DNA of 64,000 nucleotides from Terriglobus roseus DSM 18391 (GCF_000265425.1 NC_018014.1:3658001-3722000), one strand, 5' to 3'. Shown: positions 41,881-50,539, numbered from the stretch's first letter. A program made the numbers and translations. Notes: generated by a model not told the origin, from the sequence alone.

Positions 41881-42363
41881 CTACTTGGCGGACACCGTTT
41901 TTGCTGTGCCGCTCAATTGGTAAGTCATGGTGGCGAGCGCAGCAAGCGCGATCAGGCCTGGAATTACGCGCCAATACAGATCAATGGTGATGAGCTGTTG
42001 CACGAGTGCAGGAATATGTCGATGGTCGCCGTAATCCATCTGCTTCTGAATGGGAATGGCAAGGCGCGTCGTAATCGCTCCGCCGAAAAGGCCTACGGCC
42101 AGCACGAGGATAACGAGCGAGCGCGAGATGGCAGGATGGCGCAGCCAAATCATGGCGATGCCGGCGGGCAGACTGAGTAGAGCGAACGGGATGATGTAGG
42201 TGTAAGTACCCACGATGACGGCGTGGTGAAAAGCATTGAACTCGGCGGGGCCGACGAGCGCCCACGAGGGATAGTTGACTCGGTCCTGTGACAGAGCTGC
42301 CCAAGTGACCCCAATGCTTAGAACCAAATAAAAGGTACTGTAAAGCCTGCGGAAATCGAGCAT
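41881..42363 (-). CDS. Four-helix membrane protein (DUF1772-like)
   Basis: 160 residues with four hydrophobic segments (STFYLVLSIGVTWAAL, VGTYTYIIPFALLSLPAGIAMIW, SLVILVLAVGLFGGAITT, VIPGLIALAALATMTYQL). The spacing and the AIPIQKQM stretch resemble small DUF1772-type membrane proteins, whose function is mostly unknown. Monocistronic, transcribed toward the element. Start ATG 42363 is the first in frame. Confidence 0.65.
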   Translation of the reverse strand: MLDFRRLYSTFYLVLSIGVTWAALSQDRVNYPSWALVGPAEFNAFHHAVIVGTYTYIIPFALLSLPAGIAMIWLRHPAISRSLVILVLAVGLFGGAITTRLAIPIQKQMDYGDHRHIPALVQQLITIDLYWRVIPGLIALAALATMTYQLSGTAKTVSAK

Positions 42364-42776
42364 ATGGCTCCTGAGTGGCTACGATAACGGATACCGACAT
42401 AGGGTCGCATGGTTGGTAGCCGAGGGCGAGAAAGTTTTCCGACAAATCGATCGCAAGCTCACCTGCTGAGCAGTTCGAGGCGAACGCCCGCTCCAGAATG
42501 CGTTCTTTGAAGCTGTGCTGCTTTGATATCGGCTGCTCGCAGGTATGGAGCGGTCTGTCTTACCCATGAAGATCTCCGCCTTTATGCCCGAGGTCACCCG
42601 TGTTGCTGGTCTCTACAGGCCACAAAGCCAGTCAGTCCGGAACCCGACCACTGTGGTCTCCAATATCTCGGCCTCATGCGGTCGCAATTTACACCGAGCG
42701 AAAGCGTACGTAGGTTTGAGTTGTGGCGGGACAATGATGTCCCTGCCGACTAGCTGCGGCAACGGAGGATACGAGA
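42364..42776. other. 413-base gap containing an ArdC fragment
   Basis: No intact gene. It holds the short ArdC-like relic at 42584-42616 and the promoter and leader of the small Cys/His protein (ribosome site GGAGG at about 42764). Otherwise featureless. Confidence 0.5.
42584..42616 (+). pseudogene. Short ArdC-like relic (MPEVTRVAGLY)
   Basis: Eleven codons read MPEVTRVAGLY, against MPEATRVAGLY in the intact ArdC at 36127-36159; 28 of 33 bases agree. Similarity stops on both sides. Together with the relic at 22461 it suggests that ArdC-type genes were inserted and lost more than once. Confidence 0.5.
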
Positions 42777-42983
42777 ATGGAAACAGTTCAGAACGGTCAG
42801 TGCGGTCTTTGCAACCACTTCGGCGAAGCTCACAAGACGGACGTACTCGTCAGCATCGTTAGCAGCCACCAGGCAGATCTCAAGATCCTCGATGAGTGCG
42901 GTCATCCGAAGCACGCTGCGCTGCACTTAAAAGTTACCGCGATCAGCGGATGCGATGGCTTTGTTCCTGCCGCCGCTGCATGA
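42777..42983 (+). CDS. Small Cys/His-rich putative zinc-binding protein
   Basis: 68 residues with GGAGG about ten bases before the start. Conserved-looking ligands: C9, C12, H14, H19 (QCGLCNHFGEAH) and C41, H43, H46, H50 (DECGHPKHAALH), plus C59 in ISGCDGF. This arrangement suggests a small zinc-binding domain. I recall similar 65-70 residue proteins in Acidobacteria and other soil bacteria, without known function. It stands alone and is followed by a perfect terminator 20 bases on, so it is a real, independently expressed gene. Confidence 0.8.
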   Translation: METVQNGQCGLCNHFGEAHKTDVLVSIVSSHQADLKILDECGHPKHAALHLKVTAISGCDGFVPAAAA

Positions 42984-43003
42984 AGCGAGCAATAGCTGCA
43001 TAC

Positions 43004-43032
43004 AAAGGCGACCGGAGATTCCGGTCGCCTTT
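43004..43032 (+). terminator. Intrinsic-type terminator of the small Cys/His gene
   Basis: AAAGGCGACCGG pairs perfectly with CCGGTCGCCTTT (12 bp, five-base loop), ending in TTTAT. It lies 20 bases after the stop codon. Confidence 0.85.
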
Positions 43033-43237
43033 ATGCTTTGTCCGAAGCCCGATCTCCATGTCGGCATTATGCGCGACCGCATGGTGCTGGCCGGCCCTGC
43101 AGGCGTAATGGCACCCTCAACGTTGAGGTAAATGGGTATTACGCCAATGCGACCCAAAGTGCAGACCGACGACGCAAGCCGCTGCGCGGCAGGTCGGCGT
43201 ATTGTTCGAGCCAGCAGGAATTTGGCCCAAACAATGC

Positions 43238-44500
43238 TTACTGCAGCCGTTTCCACGCGGGATGCAATTTACGATTCCAGTACATCAACAGGCCCGTGAC
43301 GGCGAGCATTGCGGGCGTAAGTCCAACGAATACCCAAACGACTCGTACGACGATTCCCAATGGCCCCGCGCCTCCGAAGGTGCCGAAGTGGAATGCGTGG
43401 AAATACTGAATGACGTGCATGCCGAACTGCATCTGGTGCGTGTCTGCGACCGCGAGGACGGCGCCACCATGTGGGTCGACAGCAACGCGGCGCATCTGCG
43501 TGTACTCGATGGTGTGCGGGTAATAGCTGATCGCACCGTACACATCACCGGGACGCGTGGGGAGTTGGAGGTATTGCGCTGGCGGCGCTGGGCTAAGCTC
43601 CCTATTGAGGATTGCAACTGCTCGGTCCATCGGGAGCAGTGGCGTTCCTGGCGCTGCCGGGCGAGCCTTGGGAGATGCAACGTACTGCATCGCCTGTTGA
43701 ATGCTGCCACCCGTTGCCACAACAATGGCACCACCGATCGGCAGGGCGAATGCAAAATAGACTCCCGTGAAGGTGACGCCAAGCAGAGCAGCAGAGCTCC
43801 AGAATCCGACCACCGAGTGGAGATCCCAGTTGATCCGCTTCCAGTTGGATCGTCGGTGCAAGACCACAGCAGCCATCCAGCGCGAGACACCCGGCCACCA
43901 CAGGAGCACGCCCGAAACGCAGAGCAGCAGAAGACCGACCGCCATCCAACCGCTCACCGTGAGCCCCAGACGTCCGGAGAGCAGGTAGTAGTGGAGGTTT
44001 GTCATCCAGCCCAGCAGGTTGTCATACCGCATGCGGTCGAGTACGACCTGCCCGGTGTACGGATTGAAATAGACGTAACGGATGTTTGTCGACGCAGGAT
44101 TGGCCGTAAGCCGCATCAGCAGCATAGCGGCGTGGTCCTGCGATTGAAAGTCGCGTAGACCGACGGACATCCAGCCGGAGCGGTCACGCTCGATCCGCTG
44201 TACCGCATCAGCGAGAGTGACCTGCCGCACGGTCGGCTGAACCTGAAGCTGTCTGCCGTAGAGATGGTCTTCAATCTCTTTACGGAAGACCAGGACGCTG
44301 CCGCTAAGCCCGATCACGATGCTGTACAGCGTCAGGATGACACCGAGCCAGAGATGCACCTGGAAGATGGCGCGACGAAGCCGCAGGCGTTGCGGTGCGT
44401 GCCACCAGCCTGCGTGTCTCCGCGAGGCCGATGGCTGCGGTGCGTTCGATTCCTTAGAAGGAGAAATTGACTGAACCAATGACACTTCGGGGCGCTCCAT
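43238..44500 (-). CDS. PepSY-associated transmembrane protein (putative iron reductase component)
   Basis: 420 residues from ATG 44500; a GTG at 44530 in the same frame would give 430. Four membrane helices: VHLWLGVILTLYSIVIGLSGSVLVF, LTVSGWMAVGLLLLCVSGVLLWWPG, WSSAALLGVTFTGVYFAF and VVRVVWVFVGLTPAMLAVTGLLMYW. The HLWLG and NWKRINWDLHSVVGFWSS histidine-containing segments and two PepSY-like regions define the COG3182 family. Members near siderophore receptors are thought to take part in periplasmic ferric-siderophore reduction. It overlaps the 3' end of the siderophore-type TonB receptor by 47 bases and is cotranscribed with it. Confidence 0.85.
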   Translation of the reverse strand: MERPEVSLVQSISPSKESNAPQPSASRRHAGWWHAPQRLRLRRAIFQVHLWLGVILTLYSIVIGLSGSVLVFRKEIEDHLYGRQLQVQPTVRQVTLADAVQRIERDRSGWMSVGLRDFQSQDHAAMLLMRLTANPASTNIRYVYFNPYTGQVVLDRMRYDNLLGWMTNLHYYLLSGRLGLTVSGWMAVGLLLLCVSGVLLWWPGVSRWMAAVVLHRRSNWKRINWDLHSVVGFWSSAALLGVTFTGVYFAFALPIGGAIVVATGGSIQQAMQYVASPKARPAAPGTPLLPMDRAVAILNRELSPAPPAQYLQLPTRPGDVYGAISYYPHTIEYTQMRRVAVDPHGGAVLAVADTHQMQFGMHVIQYFHAFHFGTFGGAGPLGIVVRVVWVFVGLTPAMLAVTGLLMYWNRKLHPAWKRLQ

Positions 44501-46841
44501 AGTAGCAACTGGTTGCGGTGCCACAAGCACTTACATACCGCTTGTTCAGCACGTTGGTACTGTTGACCGCAAGACGCCAGCGCTCCATGGTGTAGTCAAG
44601 CGTTCCGTCGAAGAGCGTGTAACCGGGGGTCTGAAAGGTGTTGGCAAGATCGCCCCACTTGGGTCCGATGTAGCGCGCGCCACCACCGAAGCCGAAGCCT
44701 GTGAAGAGGGTGTGACGGACCGTATAGTGCGTCCACAGACCCAGTGTGTCTTTCGCCACCGGCTGCAGCATCTTCTTATAGTCCGCGCCATTGCTGCGGG
44801 TCACCATCGGTCGCGCGTGGGTATAGCTGAACGAGACATCGAGACTGCGCAGGACGGTTCCGTTGCCTTGCAACTCGTAGCCGATGGTCCGCACCTGGCC
44901 CACCTGCACCTGTGCGTTCAGGTGCAGCGGATTCGGATCAGCCGTCAGGCGGTTGTTCTGATTCATGCTGTAGCCCGCGAAGGTGATCATGCCGACGTGG
45001 CGGGGCAGCTGATACTTCAGTCCACCCTCATAGCTCGAACCGGTCGTTGGTTGGAACGGCGTGACCCCGTCGTAGGTCGTGCCGATCGACGGCAGGAAGG
45101 AAGTTGAGTAACTGGCGTAGGGCGCGAGACCGTCCTTCTGATACGAGACGCCGACATGCCCGGTAAAGGCGTGGGGCCGCTGGCGGATGCTCGAGCCTGT
45201 AAGAATCGTGACCGACTCCTGCGCAGTCTGGTCATAGCGGCCGCCGGCCGAGAGGGTAAAGCCGGCCACCTGCACGGTGTCCTGTCCGTACAAGCCCCCC
45301 TGGTACTGCTTCTGGTCGACCCTTGTGGTGATGGGCGTGACGACGTAGGGTCCACCATAGACCGGATTGATCAAGCTGAAGGTGGTCGCGTCAATCAGGC
45401 CGCCCTGCCGGTTCTGATACTTCTGCCATTGGAAGTCCAGACCACCCGTCAGTGTGTGGCGAAGCTTGCCTGTTCGCTGATGCGTGAGAGCATGCGTGTC
45501 GTTCTGGACCCCGTCGAGAACGGGTTGTGAACTGAATGTCACGCGGTAGATCGATGTACGCGCGGCATTGGCATACGTGGTGGCTGAGTAACGCCCGGAA
45601 TAGCCGATGTTGCTGTGCACGTACCGCGTAGTGGAATGCAGCGCAACGGAAGGCGTGTGGTAGTCGAAAGACACGCCAGCCATGTATTGCCTCTTGCGGT
45701 AGTGATCAGAGGTCGGATCACCCGTGTTGAAGCTGGTCGGTAGATAGCCAAAGACTGGAGAGCGGTCGAGAGTTCCTTCGCGAGGAAGGAAGACTGCGCC
45801 TGTGCCCATATCCGTGTGAAAGAACTTACCGAATGCAATCACGGAAGTATTCAGGGTAGGACGCCACTGAATCGTAGGATTCAAGGTGAAGCGATCGTCC
45901 TTCGCGCCATACACATAGGTGTGGCTGGTGCGGGCAATGCCGTTCAGGCTGTAGAGAAGGCTGGCACTCCGATTGAGCGGACCGGAGAGATCGCCGCCCA
46001 CCTGCAGTCGATCGAAGTTTCCGCCCTGCAACTGGATGGAGCGGCGCGGTGTGAGCGAGGGCTGCCGCGATACGGCGTCCACAATCCCGCCAAGATTGCT
46101 TTGCCCATAAAGCGTGGAGCTGGGTCCCAGAAGGATCTCAAGGTGTTGAATATCGTTTGGATCGACCTGCACTGCAGCAAAGCTGTTCGGTGAATTGACG
46201 ACCTGCGGCAGCCGAAGACCATCAAGGTAGACATCCGCTGCATTCCCCCGAATGAAAAACCAATCGCCGCGCGGGTCAGGGCCGTAGGCTTCCGGTGCGG
46301 TCCCCGCGGTGTACTTCATCGCCTGGTTCAATGTCTGCACGTTCTGCTGGAGGATCTGTGCTGCCGTAACGGTCTGGATGGAAAACGGCTGTTCCAGGAT
46401 TGGCGTATCGGACTTCGAGGCGGAAAAAGCTGATTCAGCAACGAATGCCGCATCTGCGGTCACGGTCACATCTGACTTCTCCCGGGCAACCGCAAGAACG
46501 ATGTCCGGCGAAGAGCGCACCTGAGCCGTGACGCTGACCGGCCCGGAGAAAACTCCAAAGCCAGTCGAATGCACTTCGATCTGCCACGTGCCCGAGGTCA
46601 GGCGCAGGAGGTACGCCCCCTCCCCATCGCTCGTCGTGGTGAATGCCGTCGTACCGCAGGTGGCCCGCACCGTCGCATTGGGAATGGCGGCTTGGGAGGA
46701 ATCGGTGATCTTTCCAATCACGGATTGCGTTGGGCCGGAGCAGGCTTCTCCCGAGTTTTGAGCAGAAAGAAGAGCCGGGCAAAACAGAAAAAACCCAAGC
46801 AGAGGCTTTAACAATCGTGAAGACAGGTATTGCGAGGACAT
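44454..46841 (-). CDS. TonB-dependent siderophore-type receptor
   Basis: 795 residues from ATG 46841, with AAAGGTG seven bases upstream; a longer in-frame start at 46874 has none. A signal peptide ends at ALLSAQ. Residues 40-115 form a carboxypeptidase-regulatory domain (GKITDSSQAAIPNATVRAT). The plug reads ILEQPFSIQTVTAAQILQQ, YLDGLRLPQ, LEILLGPSSTLYGQSNLGGIVD, as in ferric-siderophore receptors of the FpvA/FoxA class, and the barrel ends in VIGSVNFSF. Coupled to the PepSY gene, the unit is probably iron uptake under iron limitation. Which siderophore is used cannot be said, and no biosynthesis genes are nearby. Confidence 0.9.
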   Translation of the reverse strand: MSSQYLSSRLLKPLLGFFLFCPALLSAQNSGEACSGPTQSVIGKITDSSQAAIPNATVRATCGTTAFTTTSDGEGAYLLRLTSGTWQIEVHSTGFGVFSGPVSVTAQVRSSPDIVLAVAREKSDVTVTADAAFVAESAFSASKSDTPILEQPFSIQTVTAAQILQQNVQTLNQAMKYTAGTAPEAYGPDPRGDWFFIRGNAADVYLDGLRLPQVVNSPNSFAAVQVDPNDIQHLEILLGPSSTLYGQSNLGGIVDAVSRQPSLTPRRSIQLQGGNFDRLQVGGDLSGPLNRSASLLYSLNGIARTSHTYVYGAKDDRFTLNPTIQWRPTLNTSVIAFGKFFHTDMGTGAVFLPREGTLDRSPVFGYLPTSFNTGDPTSDHYRKRQYMAGVSFDYHTPSVALHSTTRYVHSNIGYSGRYSATTYANAARTSIYRVTFSSQPVLDGVQNDTHALTHQRTGKLRHTLTGGLDFQWQKYQNRQGGLIDATTFSLINPVYGGPYVVTPITTRVDQKQYQGGLYGQDTVQVAGFTLSAGGRYDQTAQESVTILTGSSIRQRPHAFTGHVGVSYQKDGLAPYASYSTSFLPSIGTTYDGVTPFQPTTGSSYEGGLKYQLPRHVGMITFAGYSMNQNNRLTADPNPLHLNAQVQVGQVRTIGYELQGNGTVLRSLDVSFSYTHARPMVTRSNGADYKKMLQPVAKDTLGLWTHYTVRHTLFTGFGFGGGARYIGPKWGDLANTFQTPGYTLFDGTLDYTMERWRLAVNSTNVLNKRYVSACGTATSCYYGAPRSVIGSVNFSF

Positions 46842-47295
46842 AGAACGCACCTTTCGTGGGGCGTCCAAAGGCACGGCCGCTGCGTCTATAGTGGAAGACG
46901 TCGTCAGCCCTACCCCTGGTGGGTTGTCGATTCAAGGGTCTCTCGCGGTGCTTCGCCAAAAGGTAGCCGCAGGGACCCTTCGTAATTTCTGACTGATGTC
47001 AATATACGACAAAATGAGTCTGATATTGGTAGTGGGACCGGCCTGCCGTTCTTAACTTGGCAGCCCAGAAAATGCCTTGGACGACGGATTGCGGTAGCTG
47101 GCTCGATCCCGTCGTTGACCGCATGGACTACCAACTCACGACGCGTGCAACATGATGAAGCGTTTTGGAGTGAATGCCGCGCAAGAAGAATCTGTCTCTT
47201 GGAGCCTGCGGGTATGATGGTGCGCACCGAGCCGCATGACATCACCGCTGTTACCGCTTATGCGACTTGTAACCATGACTATCGAAAGAGCTGCC
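46842..47295. other. 454-base divergent regulatory gap
   Basis: Upstream region of the siderophore receptor. It contains an inverted repeat CAATAT (47000-47005) / ATATTG (47023-47028) within an AT-rich segment that could be a promoter or iron-regulator site. I do not see a convincing classical Fur box. No coding frame. Confidence 0.4.
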
Positions 47296-48246
47296 ATGCC
47301 GAACGAAGAACCCCAGCTGCCGGTTATCCGACTCATCTCCGGGAAAGCACAGCCTCACCAATTGGGCGGTGCCGCAGTCAGCCCCCTGGCCGCGGCGAAC
47401 GCGGAGGTGAAGCGGAAAATGGCAGCGTCGCTGTCGGACCGTGCAGCAGGGAAACTGTCCGGTGTAGGCCTTGCACAGGTCAACCTTGCTCCCGCAATTC
47501 TGCGCGTCAACGATAAGACCAAGCTCGATTTTGAGCCGGGTGGCCAGTACGAGATTTCAGGACGTGGCTTTGGGGAGCAAAAGGGTTCCGTCTTCCTCCG
47601 CTTCGATCATTACAACGTGACGTTTCGGATAGACGCCTGGCACGACGGCAAGCTTTACGTCGGCCTTGCGGACGATATCTCCGGGCTTCCTGACGCAGTG
47701 AAGCCGACTCTCTTCGTCGACGTTCCAGGCAAGGACGTGCTTCAGACGACCCACTTTGGCTTTCGAGCCGCAAGGGAGACGGTCAACGTCGTTCCGCCGG
47801 AAAGCAGCTTCAGTTACGACAAAGGCAAGAGCTCAAATGTTCTCGGCATTACCGTTTGGGAGTGCATTGCTCCGGATCATGTGGCTAGCGATGGTCAGTA
47901 CCTCAATGTCTCGAGATACAGTTTCTACGGTGATCCGCACAAGTCCTGCTTTAACCCCGGCTTCGATGTAATCGATTGCGACAAGTTTCCACTGCAGCCG
48001 GGGTTTTCGATTGCGCAGTTCGTCTGGTACCACGGTGAGTTGACGGATACCGATGCAGGAAGTGAACAACGGACTGCGATCGGTAGCTACTCTGCAGATT
48101 GGGAGGGCAACCGCGTGCGGATCCGCTATGCAGTGCAGCGAGATCGAACACCGCAATTCGTGCTGGTACCGGGCAACGTAGCCTGCTCATCTTCCTACAA
48201 GATTCGCTTCGACGTCTCGGGACCGCGTGGCATGCCGCCACTCTAG
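47296..48246 (+). CDS. Hypothetical protein, possible beta-sandwich
   Basis: 316 residues from ATG 47296 (GAAAGAG upstream; ATG 47275 is an in-frame alternative). No signal peptide. Residues 80-170 look like an IPT/TIG-like or Ig-type fold (LDFEPGGQYEISGRGFGEQKGSVFLRF). The C-terminal half is rich in aromatic residues with a few cysteines (WECIAPD, SCFNPGFDVIDCDKF). No recognised function. Ends 21 bases before the second repeat copy. Confidence 0.65.
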   Translation: MPNEEPQLPVIRLISGKAQPHQLGGAAVSPLAAANAEVKRKMAASLSDRAAGKLSGVGLAQVNLAPAILRVNDKTKLDFEPGGQYEISGRGFGEQKGSVFLRFDHYNVTFRIDAWHDGKLYVGLADDISGLPDAVKPTLFVDVPGKDVLQTTHFGFRAARETVNVVPPESSFSYDKGKSSNVLGITVWECIAPDHVASDGQYLNVSRYSFYGDPHKSCFNPGFDVIDCDKFPLQPGFSIAQFVWYHGELTDTDAGSEQRTAIGSYSADWEGNRVRIRYAVQRDRTPQFVLVPGNVACSSSYKIRFDVSGPRGMPPL

Positions 48247-48267
48247 CGGGCGTAACCGGGGGCGCCG

Positions 48268-48690
48268 CTAGAACATCGGCATGGTTTGCGTTCGCGTGTC
48301 TTCGCGCCTGAAGTCAAGAGTCCGTTGTTCGTGTCCCGCCGGGTGCTGCTCACGCCACAGCTTTAAGAGCAAAGGCGGCATAGCGGAAAGAACTACCCTC
48401 GTGCGGTGCACCTTCGCATGCCAACCTGGGCAGAGGGAAATCATCAGGGACAGTACGGAACTTCCTGGTACGCGGTGATGCACGATGATGGAGCGCTTGC
48501 TGCGCCCTGGAGCGTCGCACACGCGGCAACGGTACTGATCACGTTCCAGCACCGCCTCACGCAGGCCGGCGAAGTACTCATCATCCTGCCGGCGCAGGGT
48601 GTAGCACGTGGCGCACATTCCGAGAGCGAGGATCTCATTCCTCCCGCAGCGGCAGTGCAGCAATCCTTGCATAGCTGTCTTCACGGCCAC
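48268..48690 (-). CDS. HNH-type protein, copy 2, with a lost zinc ligand
   Basis: 140 residues, colinear with the copy at 18386. All HNH landmarks are present (CRVCDAP, IIVHHRVPG, HAKVH), but LCPGC has become LCPGW, so one of the four structural zinc cysteines is tryptophan (W90). The remainder differs from copy 1 at roughly 20 positions, including the C terminus (EDTRTQTMPMF). Folding or activity is probably impaired, unless the protein tolerates three ligands. On the same strand as the RMF-like gene upstream. Confidence 0.75.
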   Translation of the reverse strand: MAVKTAMQGLLHCRCGRNEILALGMCATCYTLRRQDDEYFAGLREAVLERDQYRCRVCDAPGRSKRSIIVHHRVPGSSVLSLMISLCPGWHAKVHRTRVVLSAMPPLLLKLWREQHPAGHEQRTLDFRREDTRTQTMPMF

Positions 48691-48732
48691 TCCCGTCTCC
48701 AGATCTACGAAGCGTTTGCGCGACCGATGCTT

Positions 48733-49086
48733 CTACCGGAACACTTCGGCTCGCATCACGTCTTCAAGCCCGAGAGCAATATCAGCTTCGATCCATGCGA
48801 TCTTCCACTCCTCCGTGCGAGACGTGTCGAAGGGTAGGCCTTCCCTGCGGGCCTGGCTCCCTGTCCCGAAGAACGGCAATGGCTCCTGCTGGATGCTGTC
48901 GCGGCCCAAGGGCTTCTTGAGTTCACGATCAGCATCCGTCCAGCCGCTTTGCCAGCTTCGAGTTGCCGTGAGGCTGAAGCTCTGGTTCTCGTGGCGTGCT
49001 GCGTATCCAGCTTCGTACTCCTCTGGATGTTGCACGATTTGCCCGGCGGGCTCTTCCGCCATGTGTTCGGAATTCCCCATAACCAC
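48733..49086 (-). CDS. Small protein with two RMF-like repeats, copy 2 (intact start)
   Basis: 117 residues, opening MVMGNSEHMAEEPAGQ; from MAEEPAG on it is identical to copy 1. Two segments share a pattern reminiscent of ribosome modulation factor: EYEAGYAARHENQS ... WQSGWTDADREL and ARREGLPFD ... WKIAWIEADIALG. RMF binds 70S ribosomes and drives hibernation; with acidic second halves this protein need not do so. No ribosome site is obvious. The near-identity of the two copies, in contrast to the HNH gene, suggests recent exchange. Confidence 0.65.
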   Translation of the reverse strand: MVMGNSEHMAEEPAGQIVQHPEEYEAGYAARHENQSFSLTATRSWQSGWTDADRELKKPLGRDSIQQEPLPFFGTGSQARREGLPFDTSRTEEWKIAWIEADIALGLEDVMRAEVFR

Positions 49087-49300
49087 CTATCTCTGAGCCC
49101 TGTGCTGCAGCCCCAAATGCAGTGAATTTATTCTACTTCGCCGTCTATTCGCCTGAGCGCGATCTCGTGACTTCTTTCACTTTCCGTAGCTGTCGAGGAG
49201 AAGAGGAGCGGATTCTTACCAGCGGTGCATTGGCCCGACAATGAGGTCTGCTCAGCTGCCACTCGGTCGCCGATCAGTAGCAGACAGCATCCAAGCTGCC

Positions 49301-49789
49301 ATGTCGAGAACAACAAGCGCTGGTTTGCTGATGTTCCGGCATCGCAACGGAGAACTCGAAGTCTTCCTGGTCCATCCCGGTGGTCCCTACTGGGAGCACA
49401 AGGATCGAGGTGCATGGACCGTGCCGAAAGGACAAGTCGAGGACGGGGAGGGTCTGCTGACTGCTGCACAGCGCGAGTTCCAGGAAGAGACCAGATTCCT
49501 TGCTGCACCGCGTTTCCTCAGCCTTCGGTCTGTACGACAGAAGAGCGGCAAGACGACTTTTGTGTGGGCCTTCGAAGGGGACTGTGATCCTGCTGACCTG
49601 GTAAGCAACACCTGCAGCATCGTCTGGCCACCTCGCTCCGGACAGGAGATCACCATCCCAGAAGTAGATCGCGGCGGCTGGTTCAGCTTGGCGGATGCGC
49701 GGCCGCTCATCCGCGAAGAGCAACGTGTGCTTCTGCAGCGACTCAGCGGCGCCCTCCGCGCAAACGAGTCCACCATCAGTGCTCTCTAA
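49301..49789 (+). CDS. Nudix hydrolase, copy 2
   Basis: 162 residues; differs from copy 1 at only a few positions (PPF/PRF near 70, V/I near 108, N/D in EVNRGG, S/P in DARSLI, L/R and P/S near the end). The Nudix box G44/E50/REFQEE is unchanged, so both copies should be active. The frame is open to 49241 here, but the conserved ATG at 49301 is taken because copy 1 has a stop upstream. Substrate unknown. Confidence 0.85.
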   Translation: MSRTTSAGLLMFRHRNGELEVFLVHPGGPYWEHKDRGAWTVPKGQVEDGEGLLTAAQREFQEETRFLAAPRFLSLRSVRQKSGKTTFVWAFEGDCDPADLVSNTCSIVWPPRSGQEITIPEVDRGGWFSLADARPLIREEQRVLLQRLSGALRANESTISAL

Positions 49790-49805
49790 AACACAACGTT
49801 TCGAA

Positions 49806-50030
49806 TCAAGCTTCCGAAAGCGGTGGCATCGACTCGGTGCTCCCAAAGCTGCGAAACAAAGCCACAACCCGGTCGCAGGCGTCCGGCGCATAGAACATCT
49901 CAGTGTTCACCATCGTGTCAGCCGTCATCTCCTTCATGCGCGCAAACATCTCCGCCTCATATGCAGCGATCGCGGCGGCGGGAGTCTCGTCAGCGAGCAG
50001 CAGCTTCGACAGCACCAGGGCATCCAGCAT
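49806..50030 (-). pseudogene. 3' fragment of the FAD monooxygenase gene
   Basis: The last 75 codons of the monooxygenase at 19925-21100 (MLDALVLSKLLLADE ... PLSEA), with changes RQMSA to KEMTA. The FAD-binding domain is absent. The frame can start at the ATG left by the junction, but the product would lack every catalytic element. It defines the right edge of the repeat. Confidence 0.88.
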
Positions 50031-50158
50031 TGCAGGCGCAATTCAGGTAAGTCGTCGCTGTCAAGCATCAGCTCCATCAGGGACGACTGGTGGGTTCTCC
50101 TACCGCGGGAGTATCATCATGCCGCTGGGCCTGCTCGCCCCGGCTACGAGGTCTTTCG

Positions 50159-50539
50159 ATGCCGCGGTCAGGCACAGCCCGGTTAGCTCGGTTGTCCACC
50201 GGTTGGGTGCTGCTTGTTCTCTGCACCGCCCTGATCGCGTGGCGAATAGATTTCCGCATCGAGCAATGTCGCCCCTCCGGCTTCGGCAACACCGCCGCCG
50301 TGGCTTTCTTCGACGCAAACGAGCGGAACCTGGCGAAGCTGGATGAGACGCAACCTGCTCCAGGCTGGCGCTCGGTCGCAGAGCAACAATCTTCCCTCGG
50401 GCAGTCCGCTCACCCTTCACCTCGCGCTGCGTGTGCGGCGAAGCCGCTTCTATCGAGCTTTGAGAAGCCACCGGCCCTGAAGGACATCTTCTGTCGTTCC
50501 GTCTCGCTCTTCCCGAATCCTCCACCACCTCTGGGCTAG
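50159..50539 (+). CDS. Possible membrane-anchored protein, unknown
   Basis: 126 residues from ATG 50159 (an in-frame ATG lies at 50090). One membrane segment (STGWVLLVLCTALIAWRI) near the N terminus, then a polar, Pro/Ser-rich tail (GFGNTAAVAFFDANERNLAKLDETQPAPGWR). No family recognised. The reading frame has normal codon character in its first 80 codons; the end (PNPPPPLG) is less convincing. Confidence 0.4.
   Translation: MPRSGTARLARLSTGWVLLVLCTALIAWRIDFRIEQCRPSGFGNTAAVAFFDANERNLAKLDETQPAPGWRSVAEQQSSLGQSAHPSPRAACAAKPLLSSFEKPPALKDIFCRSVSLFPNPPPPLG

Larger units (their letters stand above)
48268..50030. repeat. Long direct repeat, copy 2
   Basis: Same orientation as 18386-20149 and homologous along its whole length. 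The HNH part is diverged; the remainder is nearly identical. The right end falls inside the monooxygenase gene, after which sequence changes at once to unrelated DNA beginning TGCAGGCGCA. This copy has the intact RMF-like start, while copy 1 has the intact monooxygenase. Confidence 0.92.

Noticed and set aside
43202..44158. 318-codon + strand frame over the PepSY gene
   Set aside because: Antisense to a clear membrane protein; no hydrophobic or domain pattern.
47000..47028. CAATAT/ATATTG repeat as Fur box
   Set aside because: Does not match the GATAAT-type Fur consensus; kept only as a weak possibility in the gap entry.
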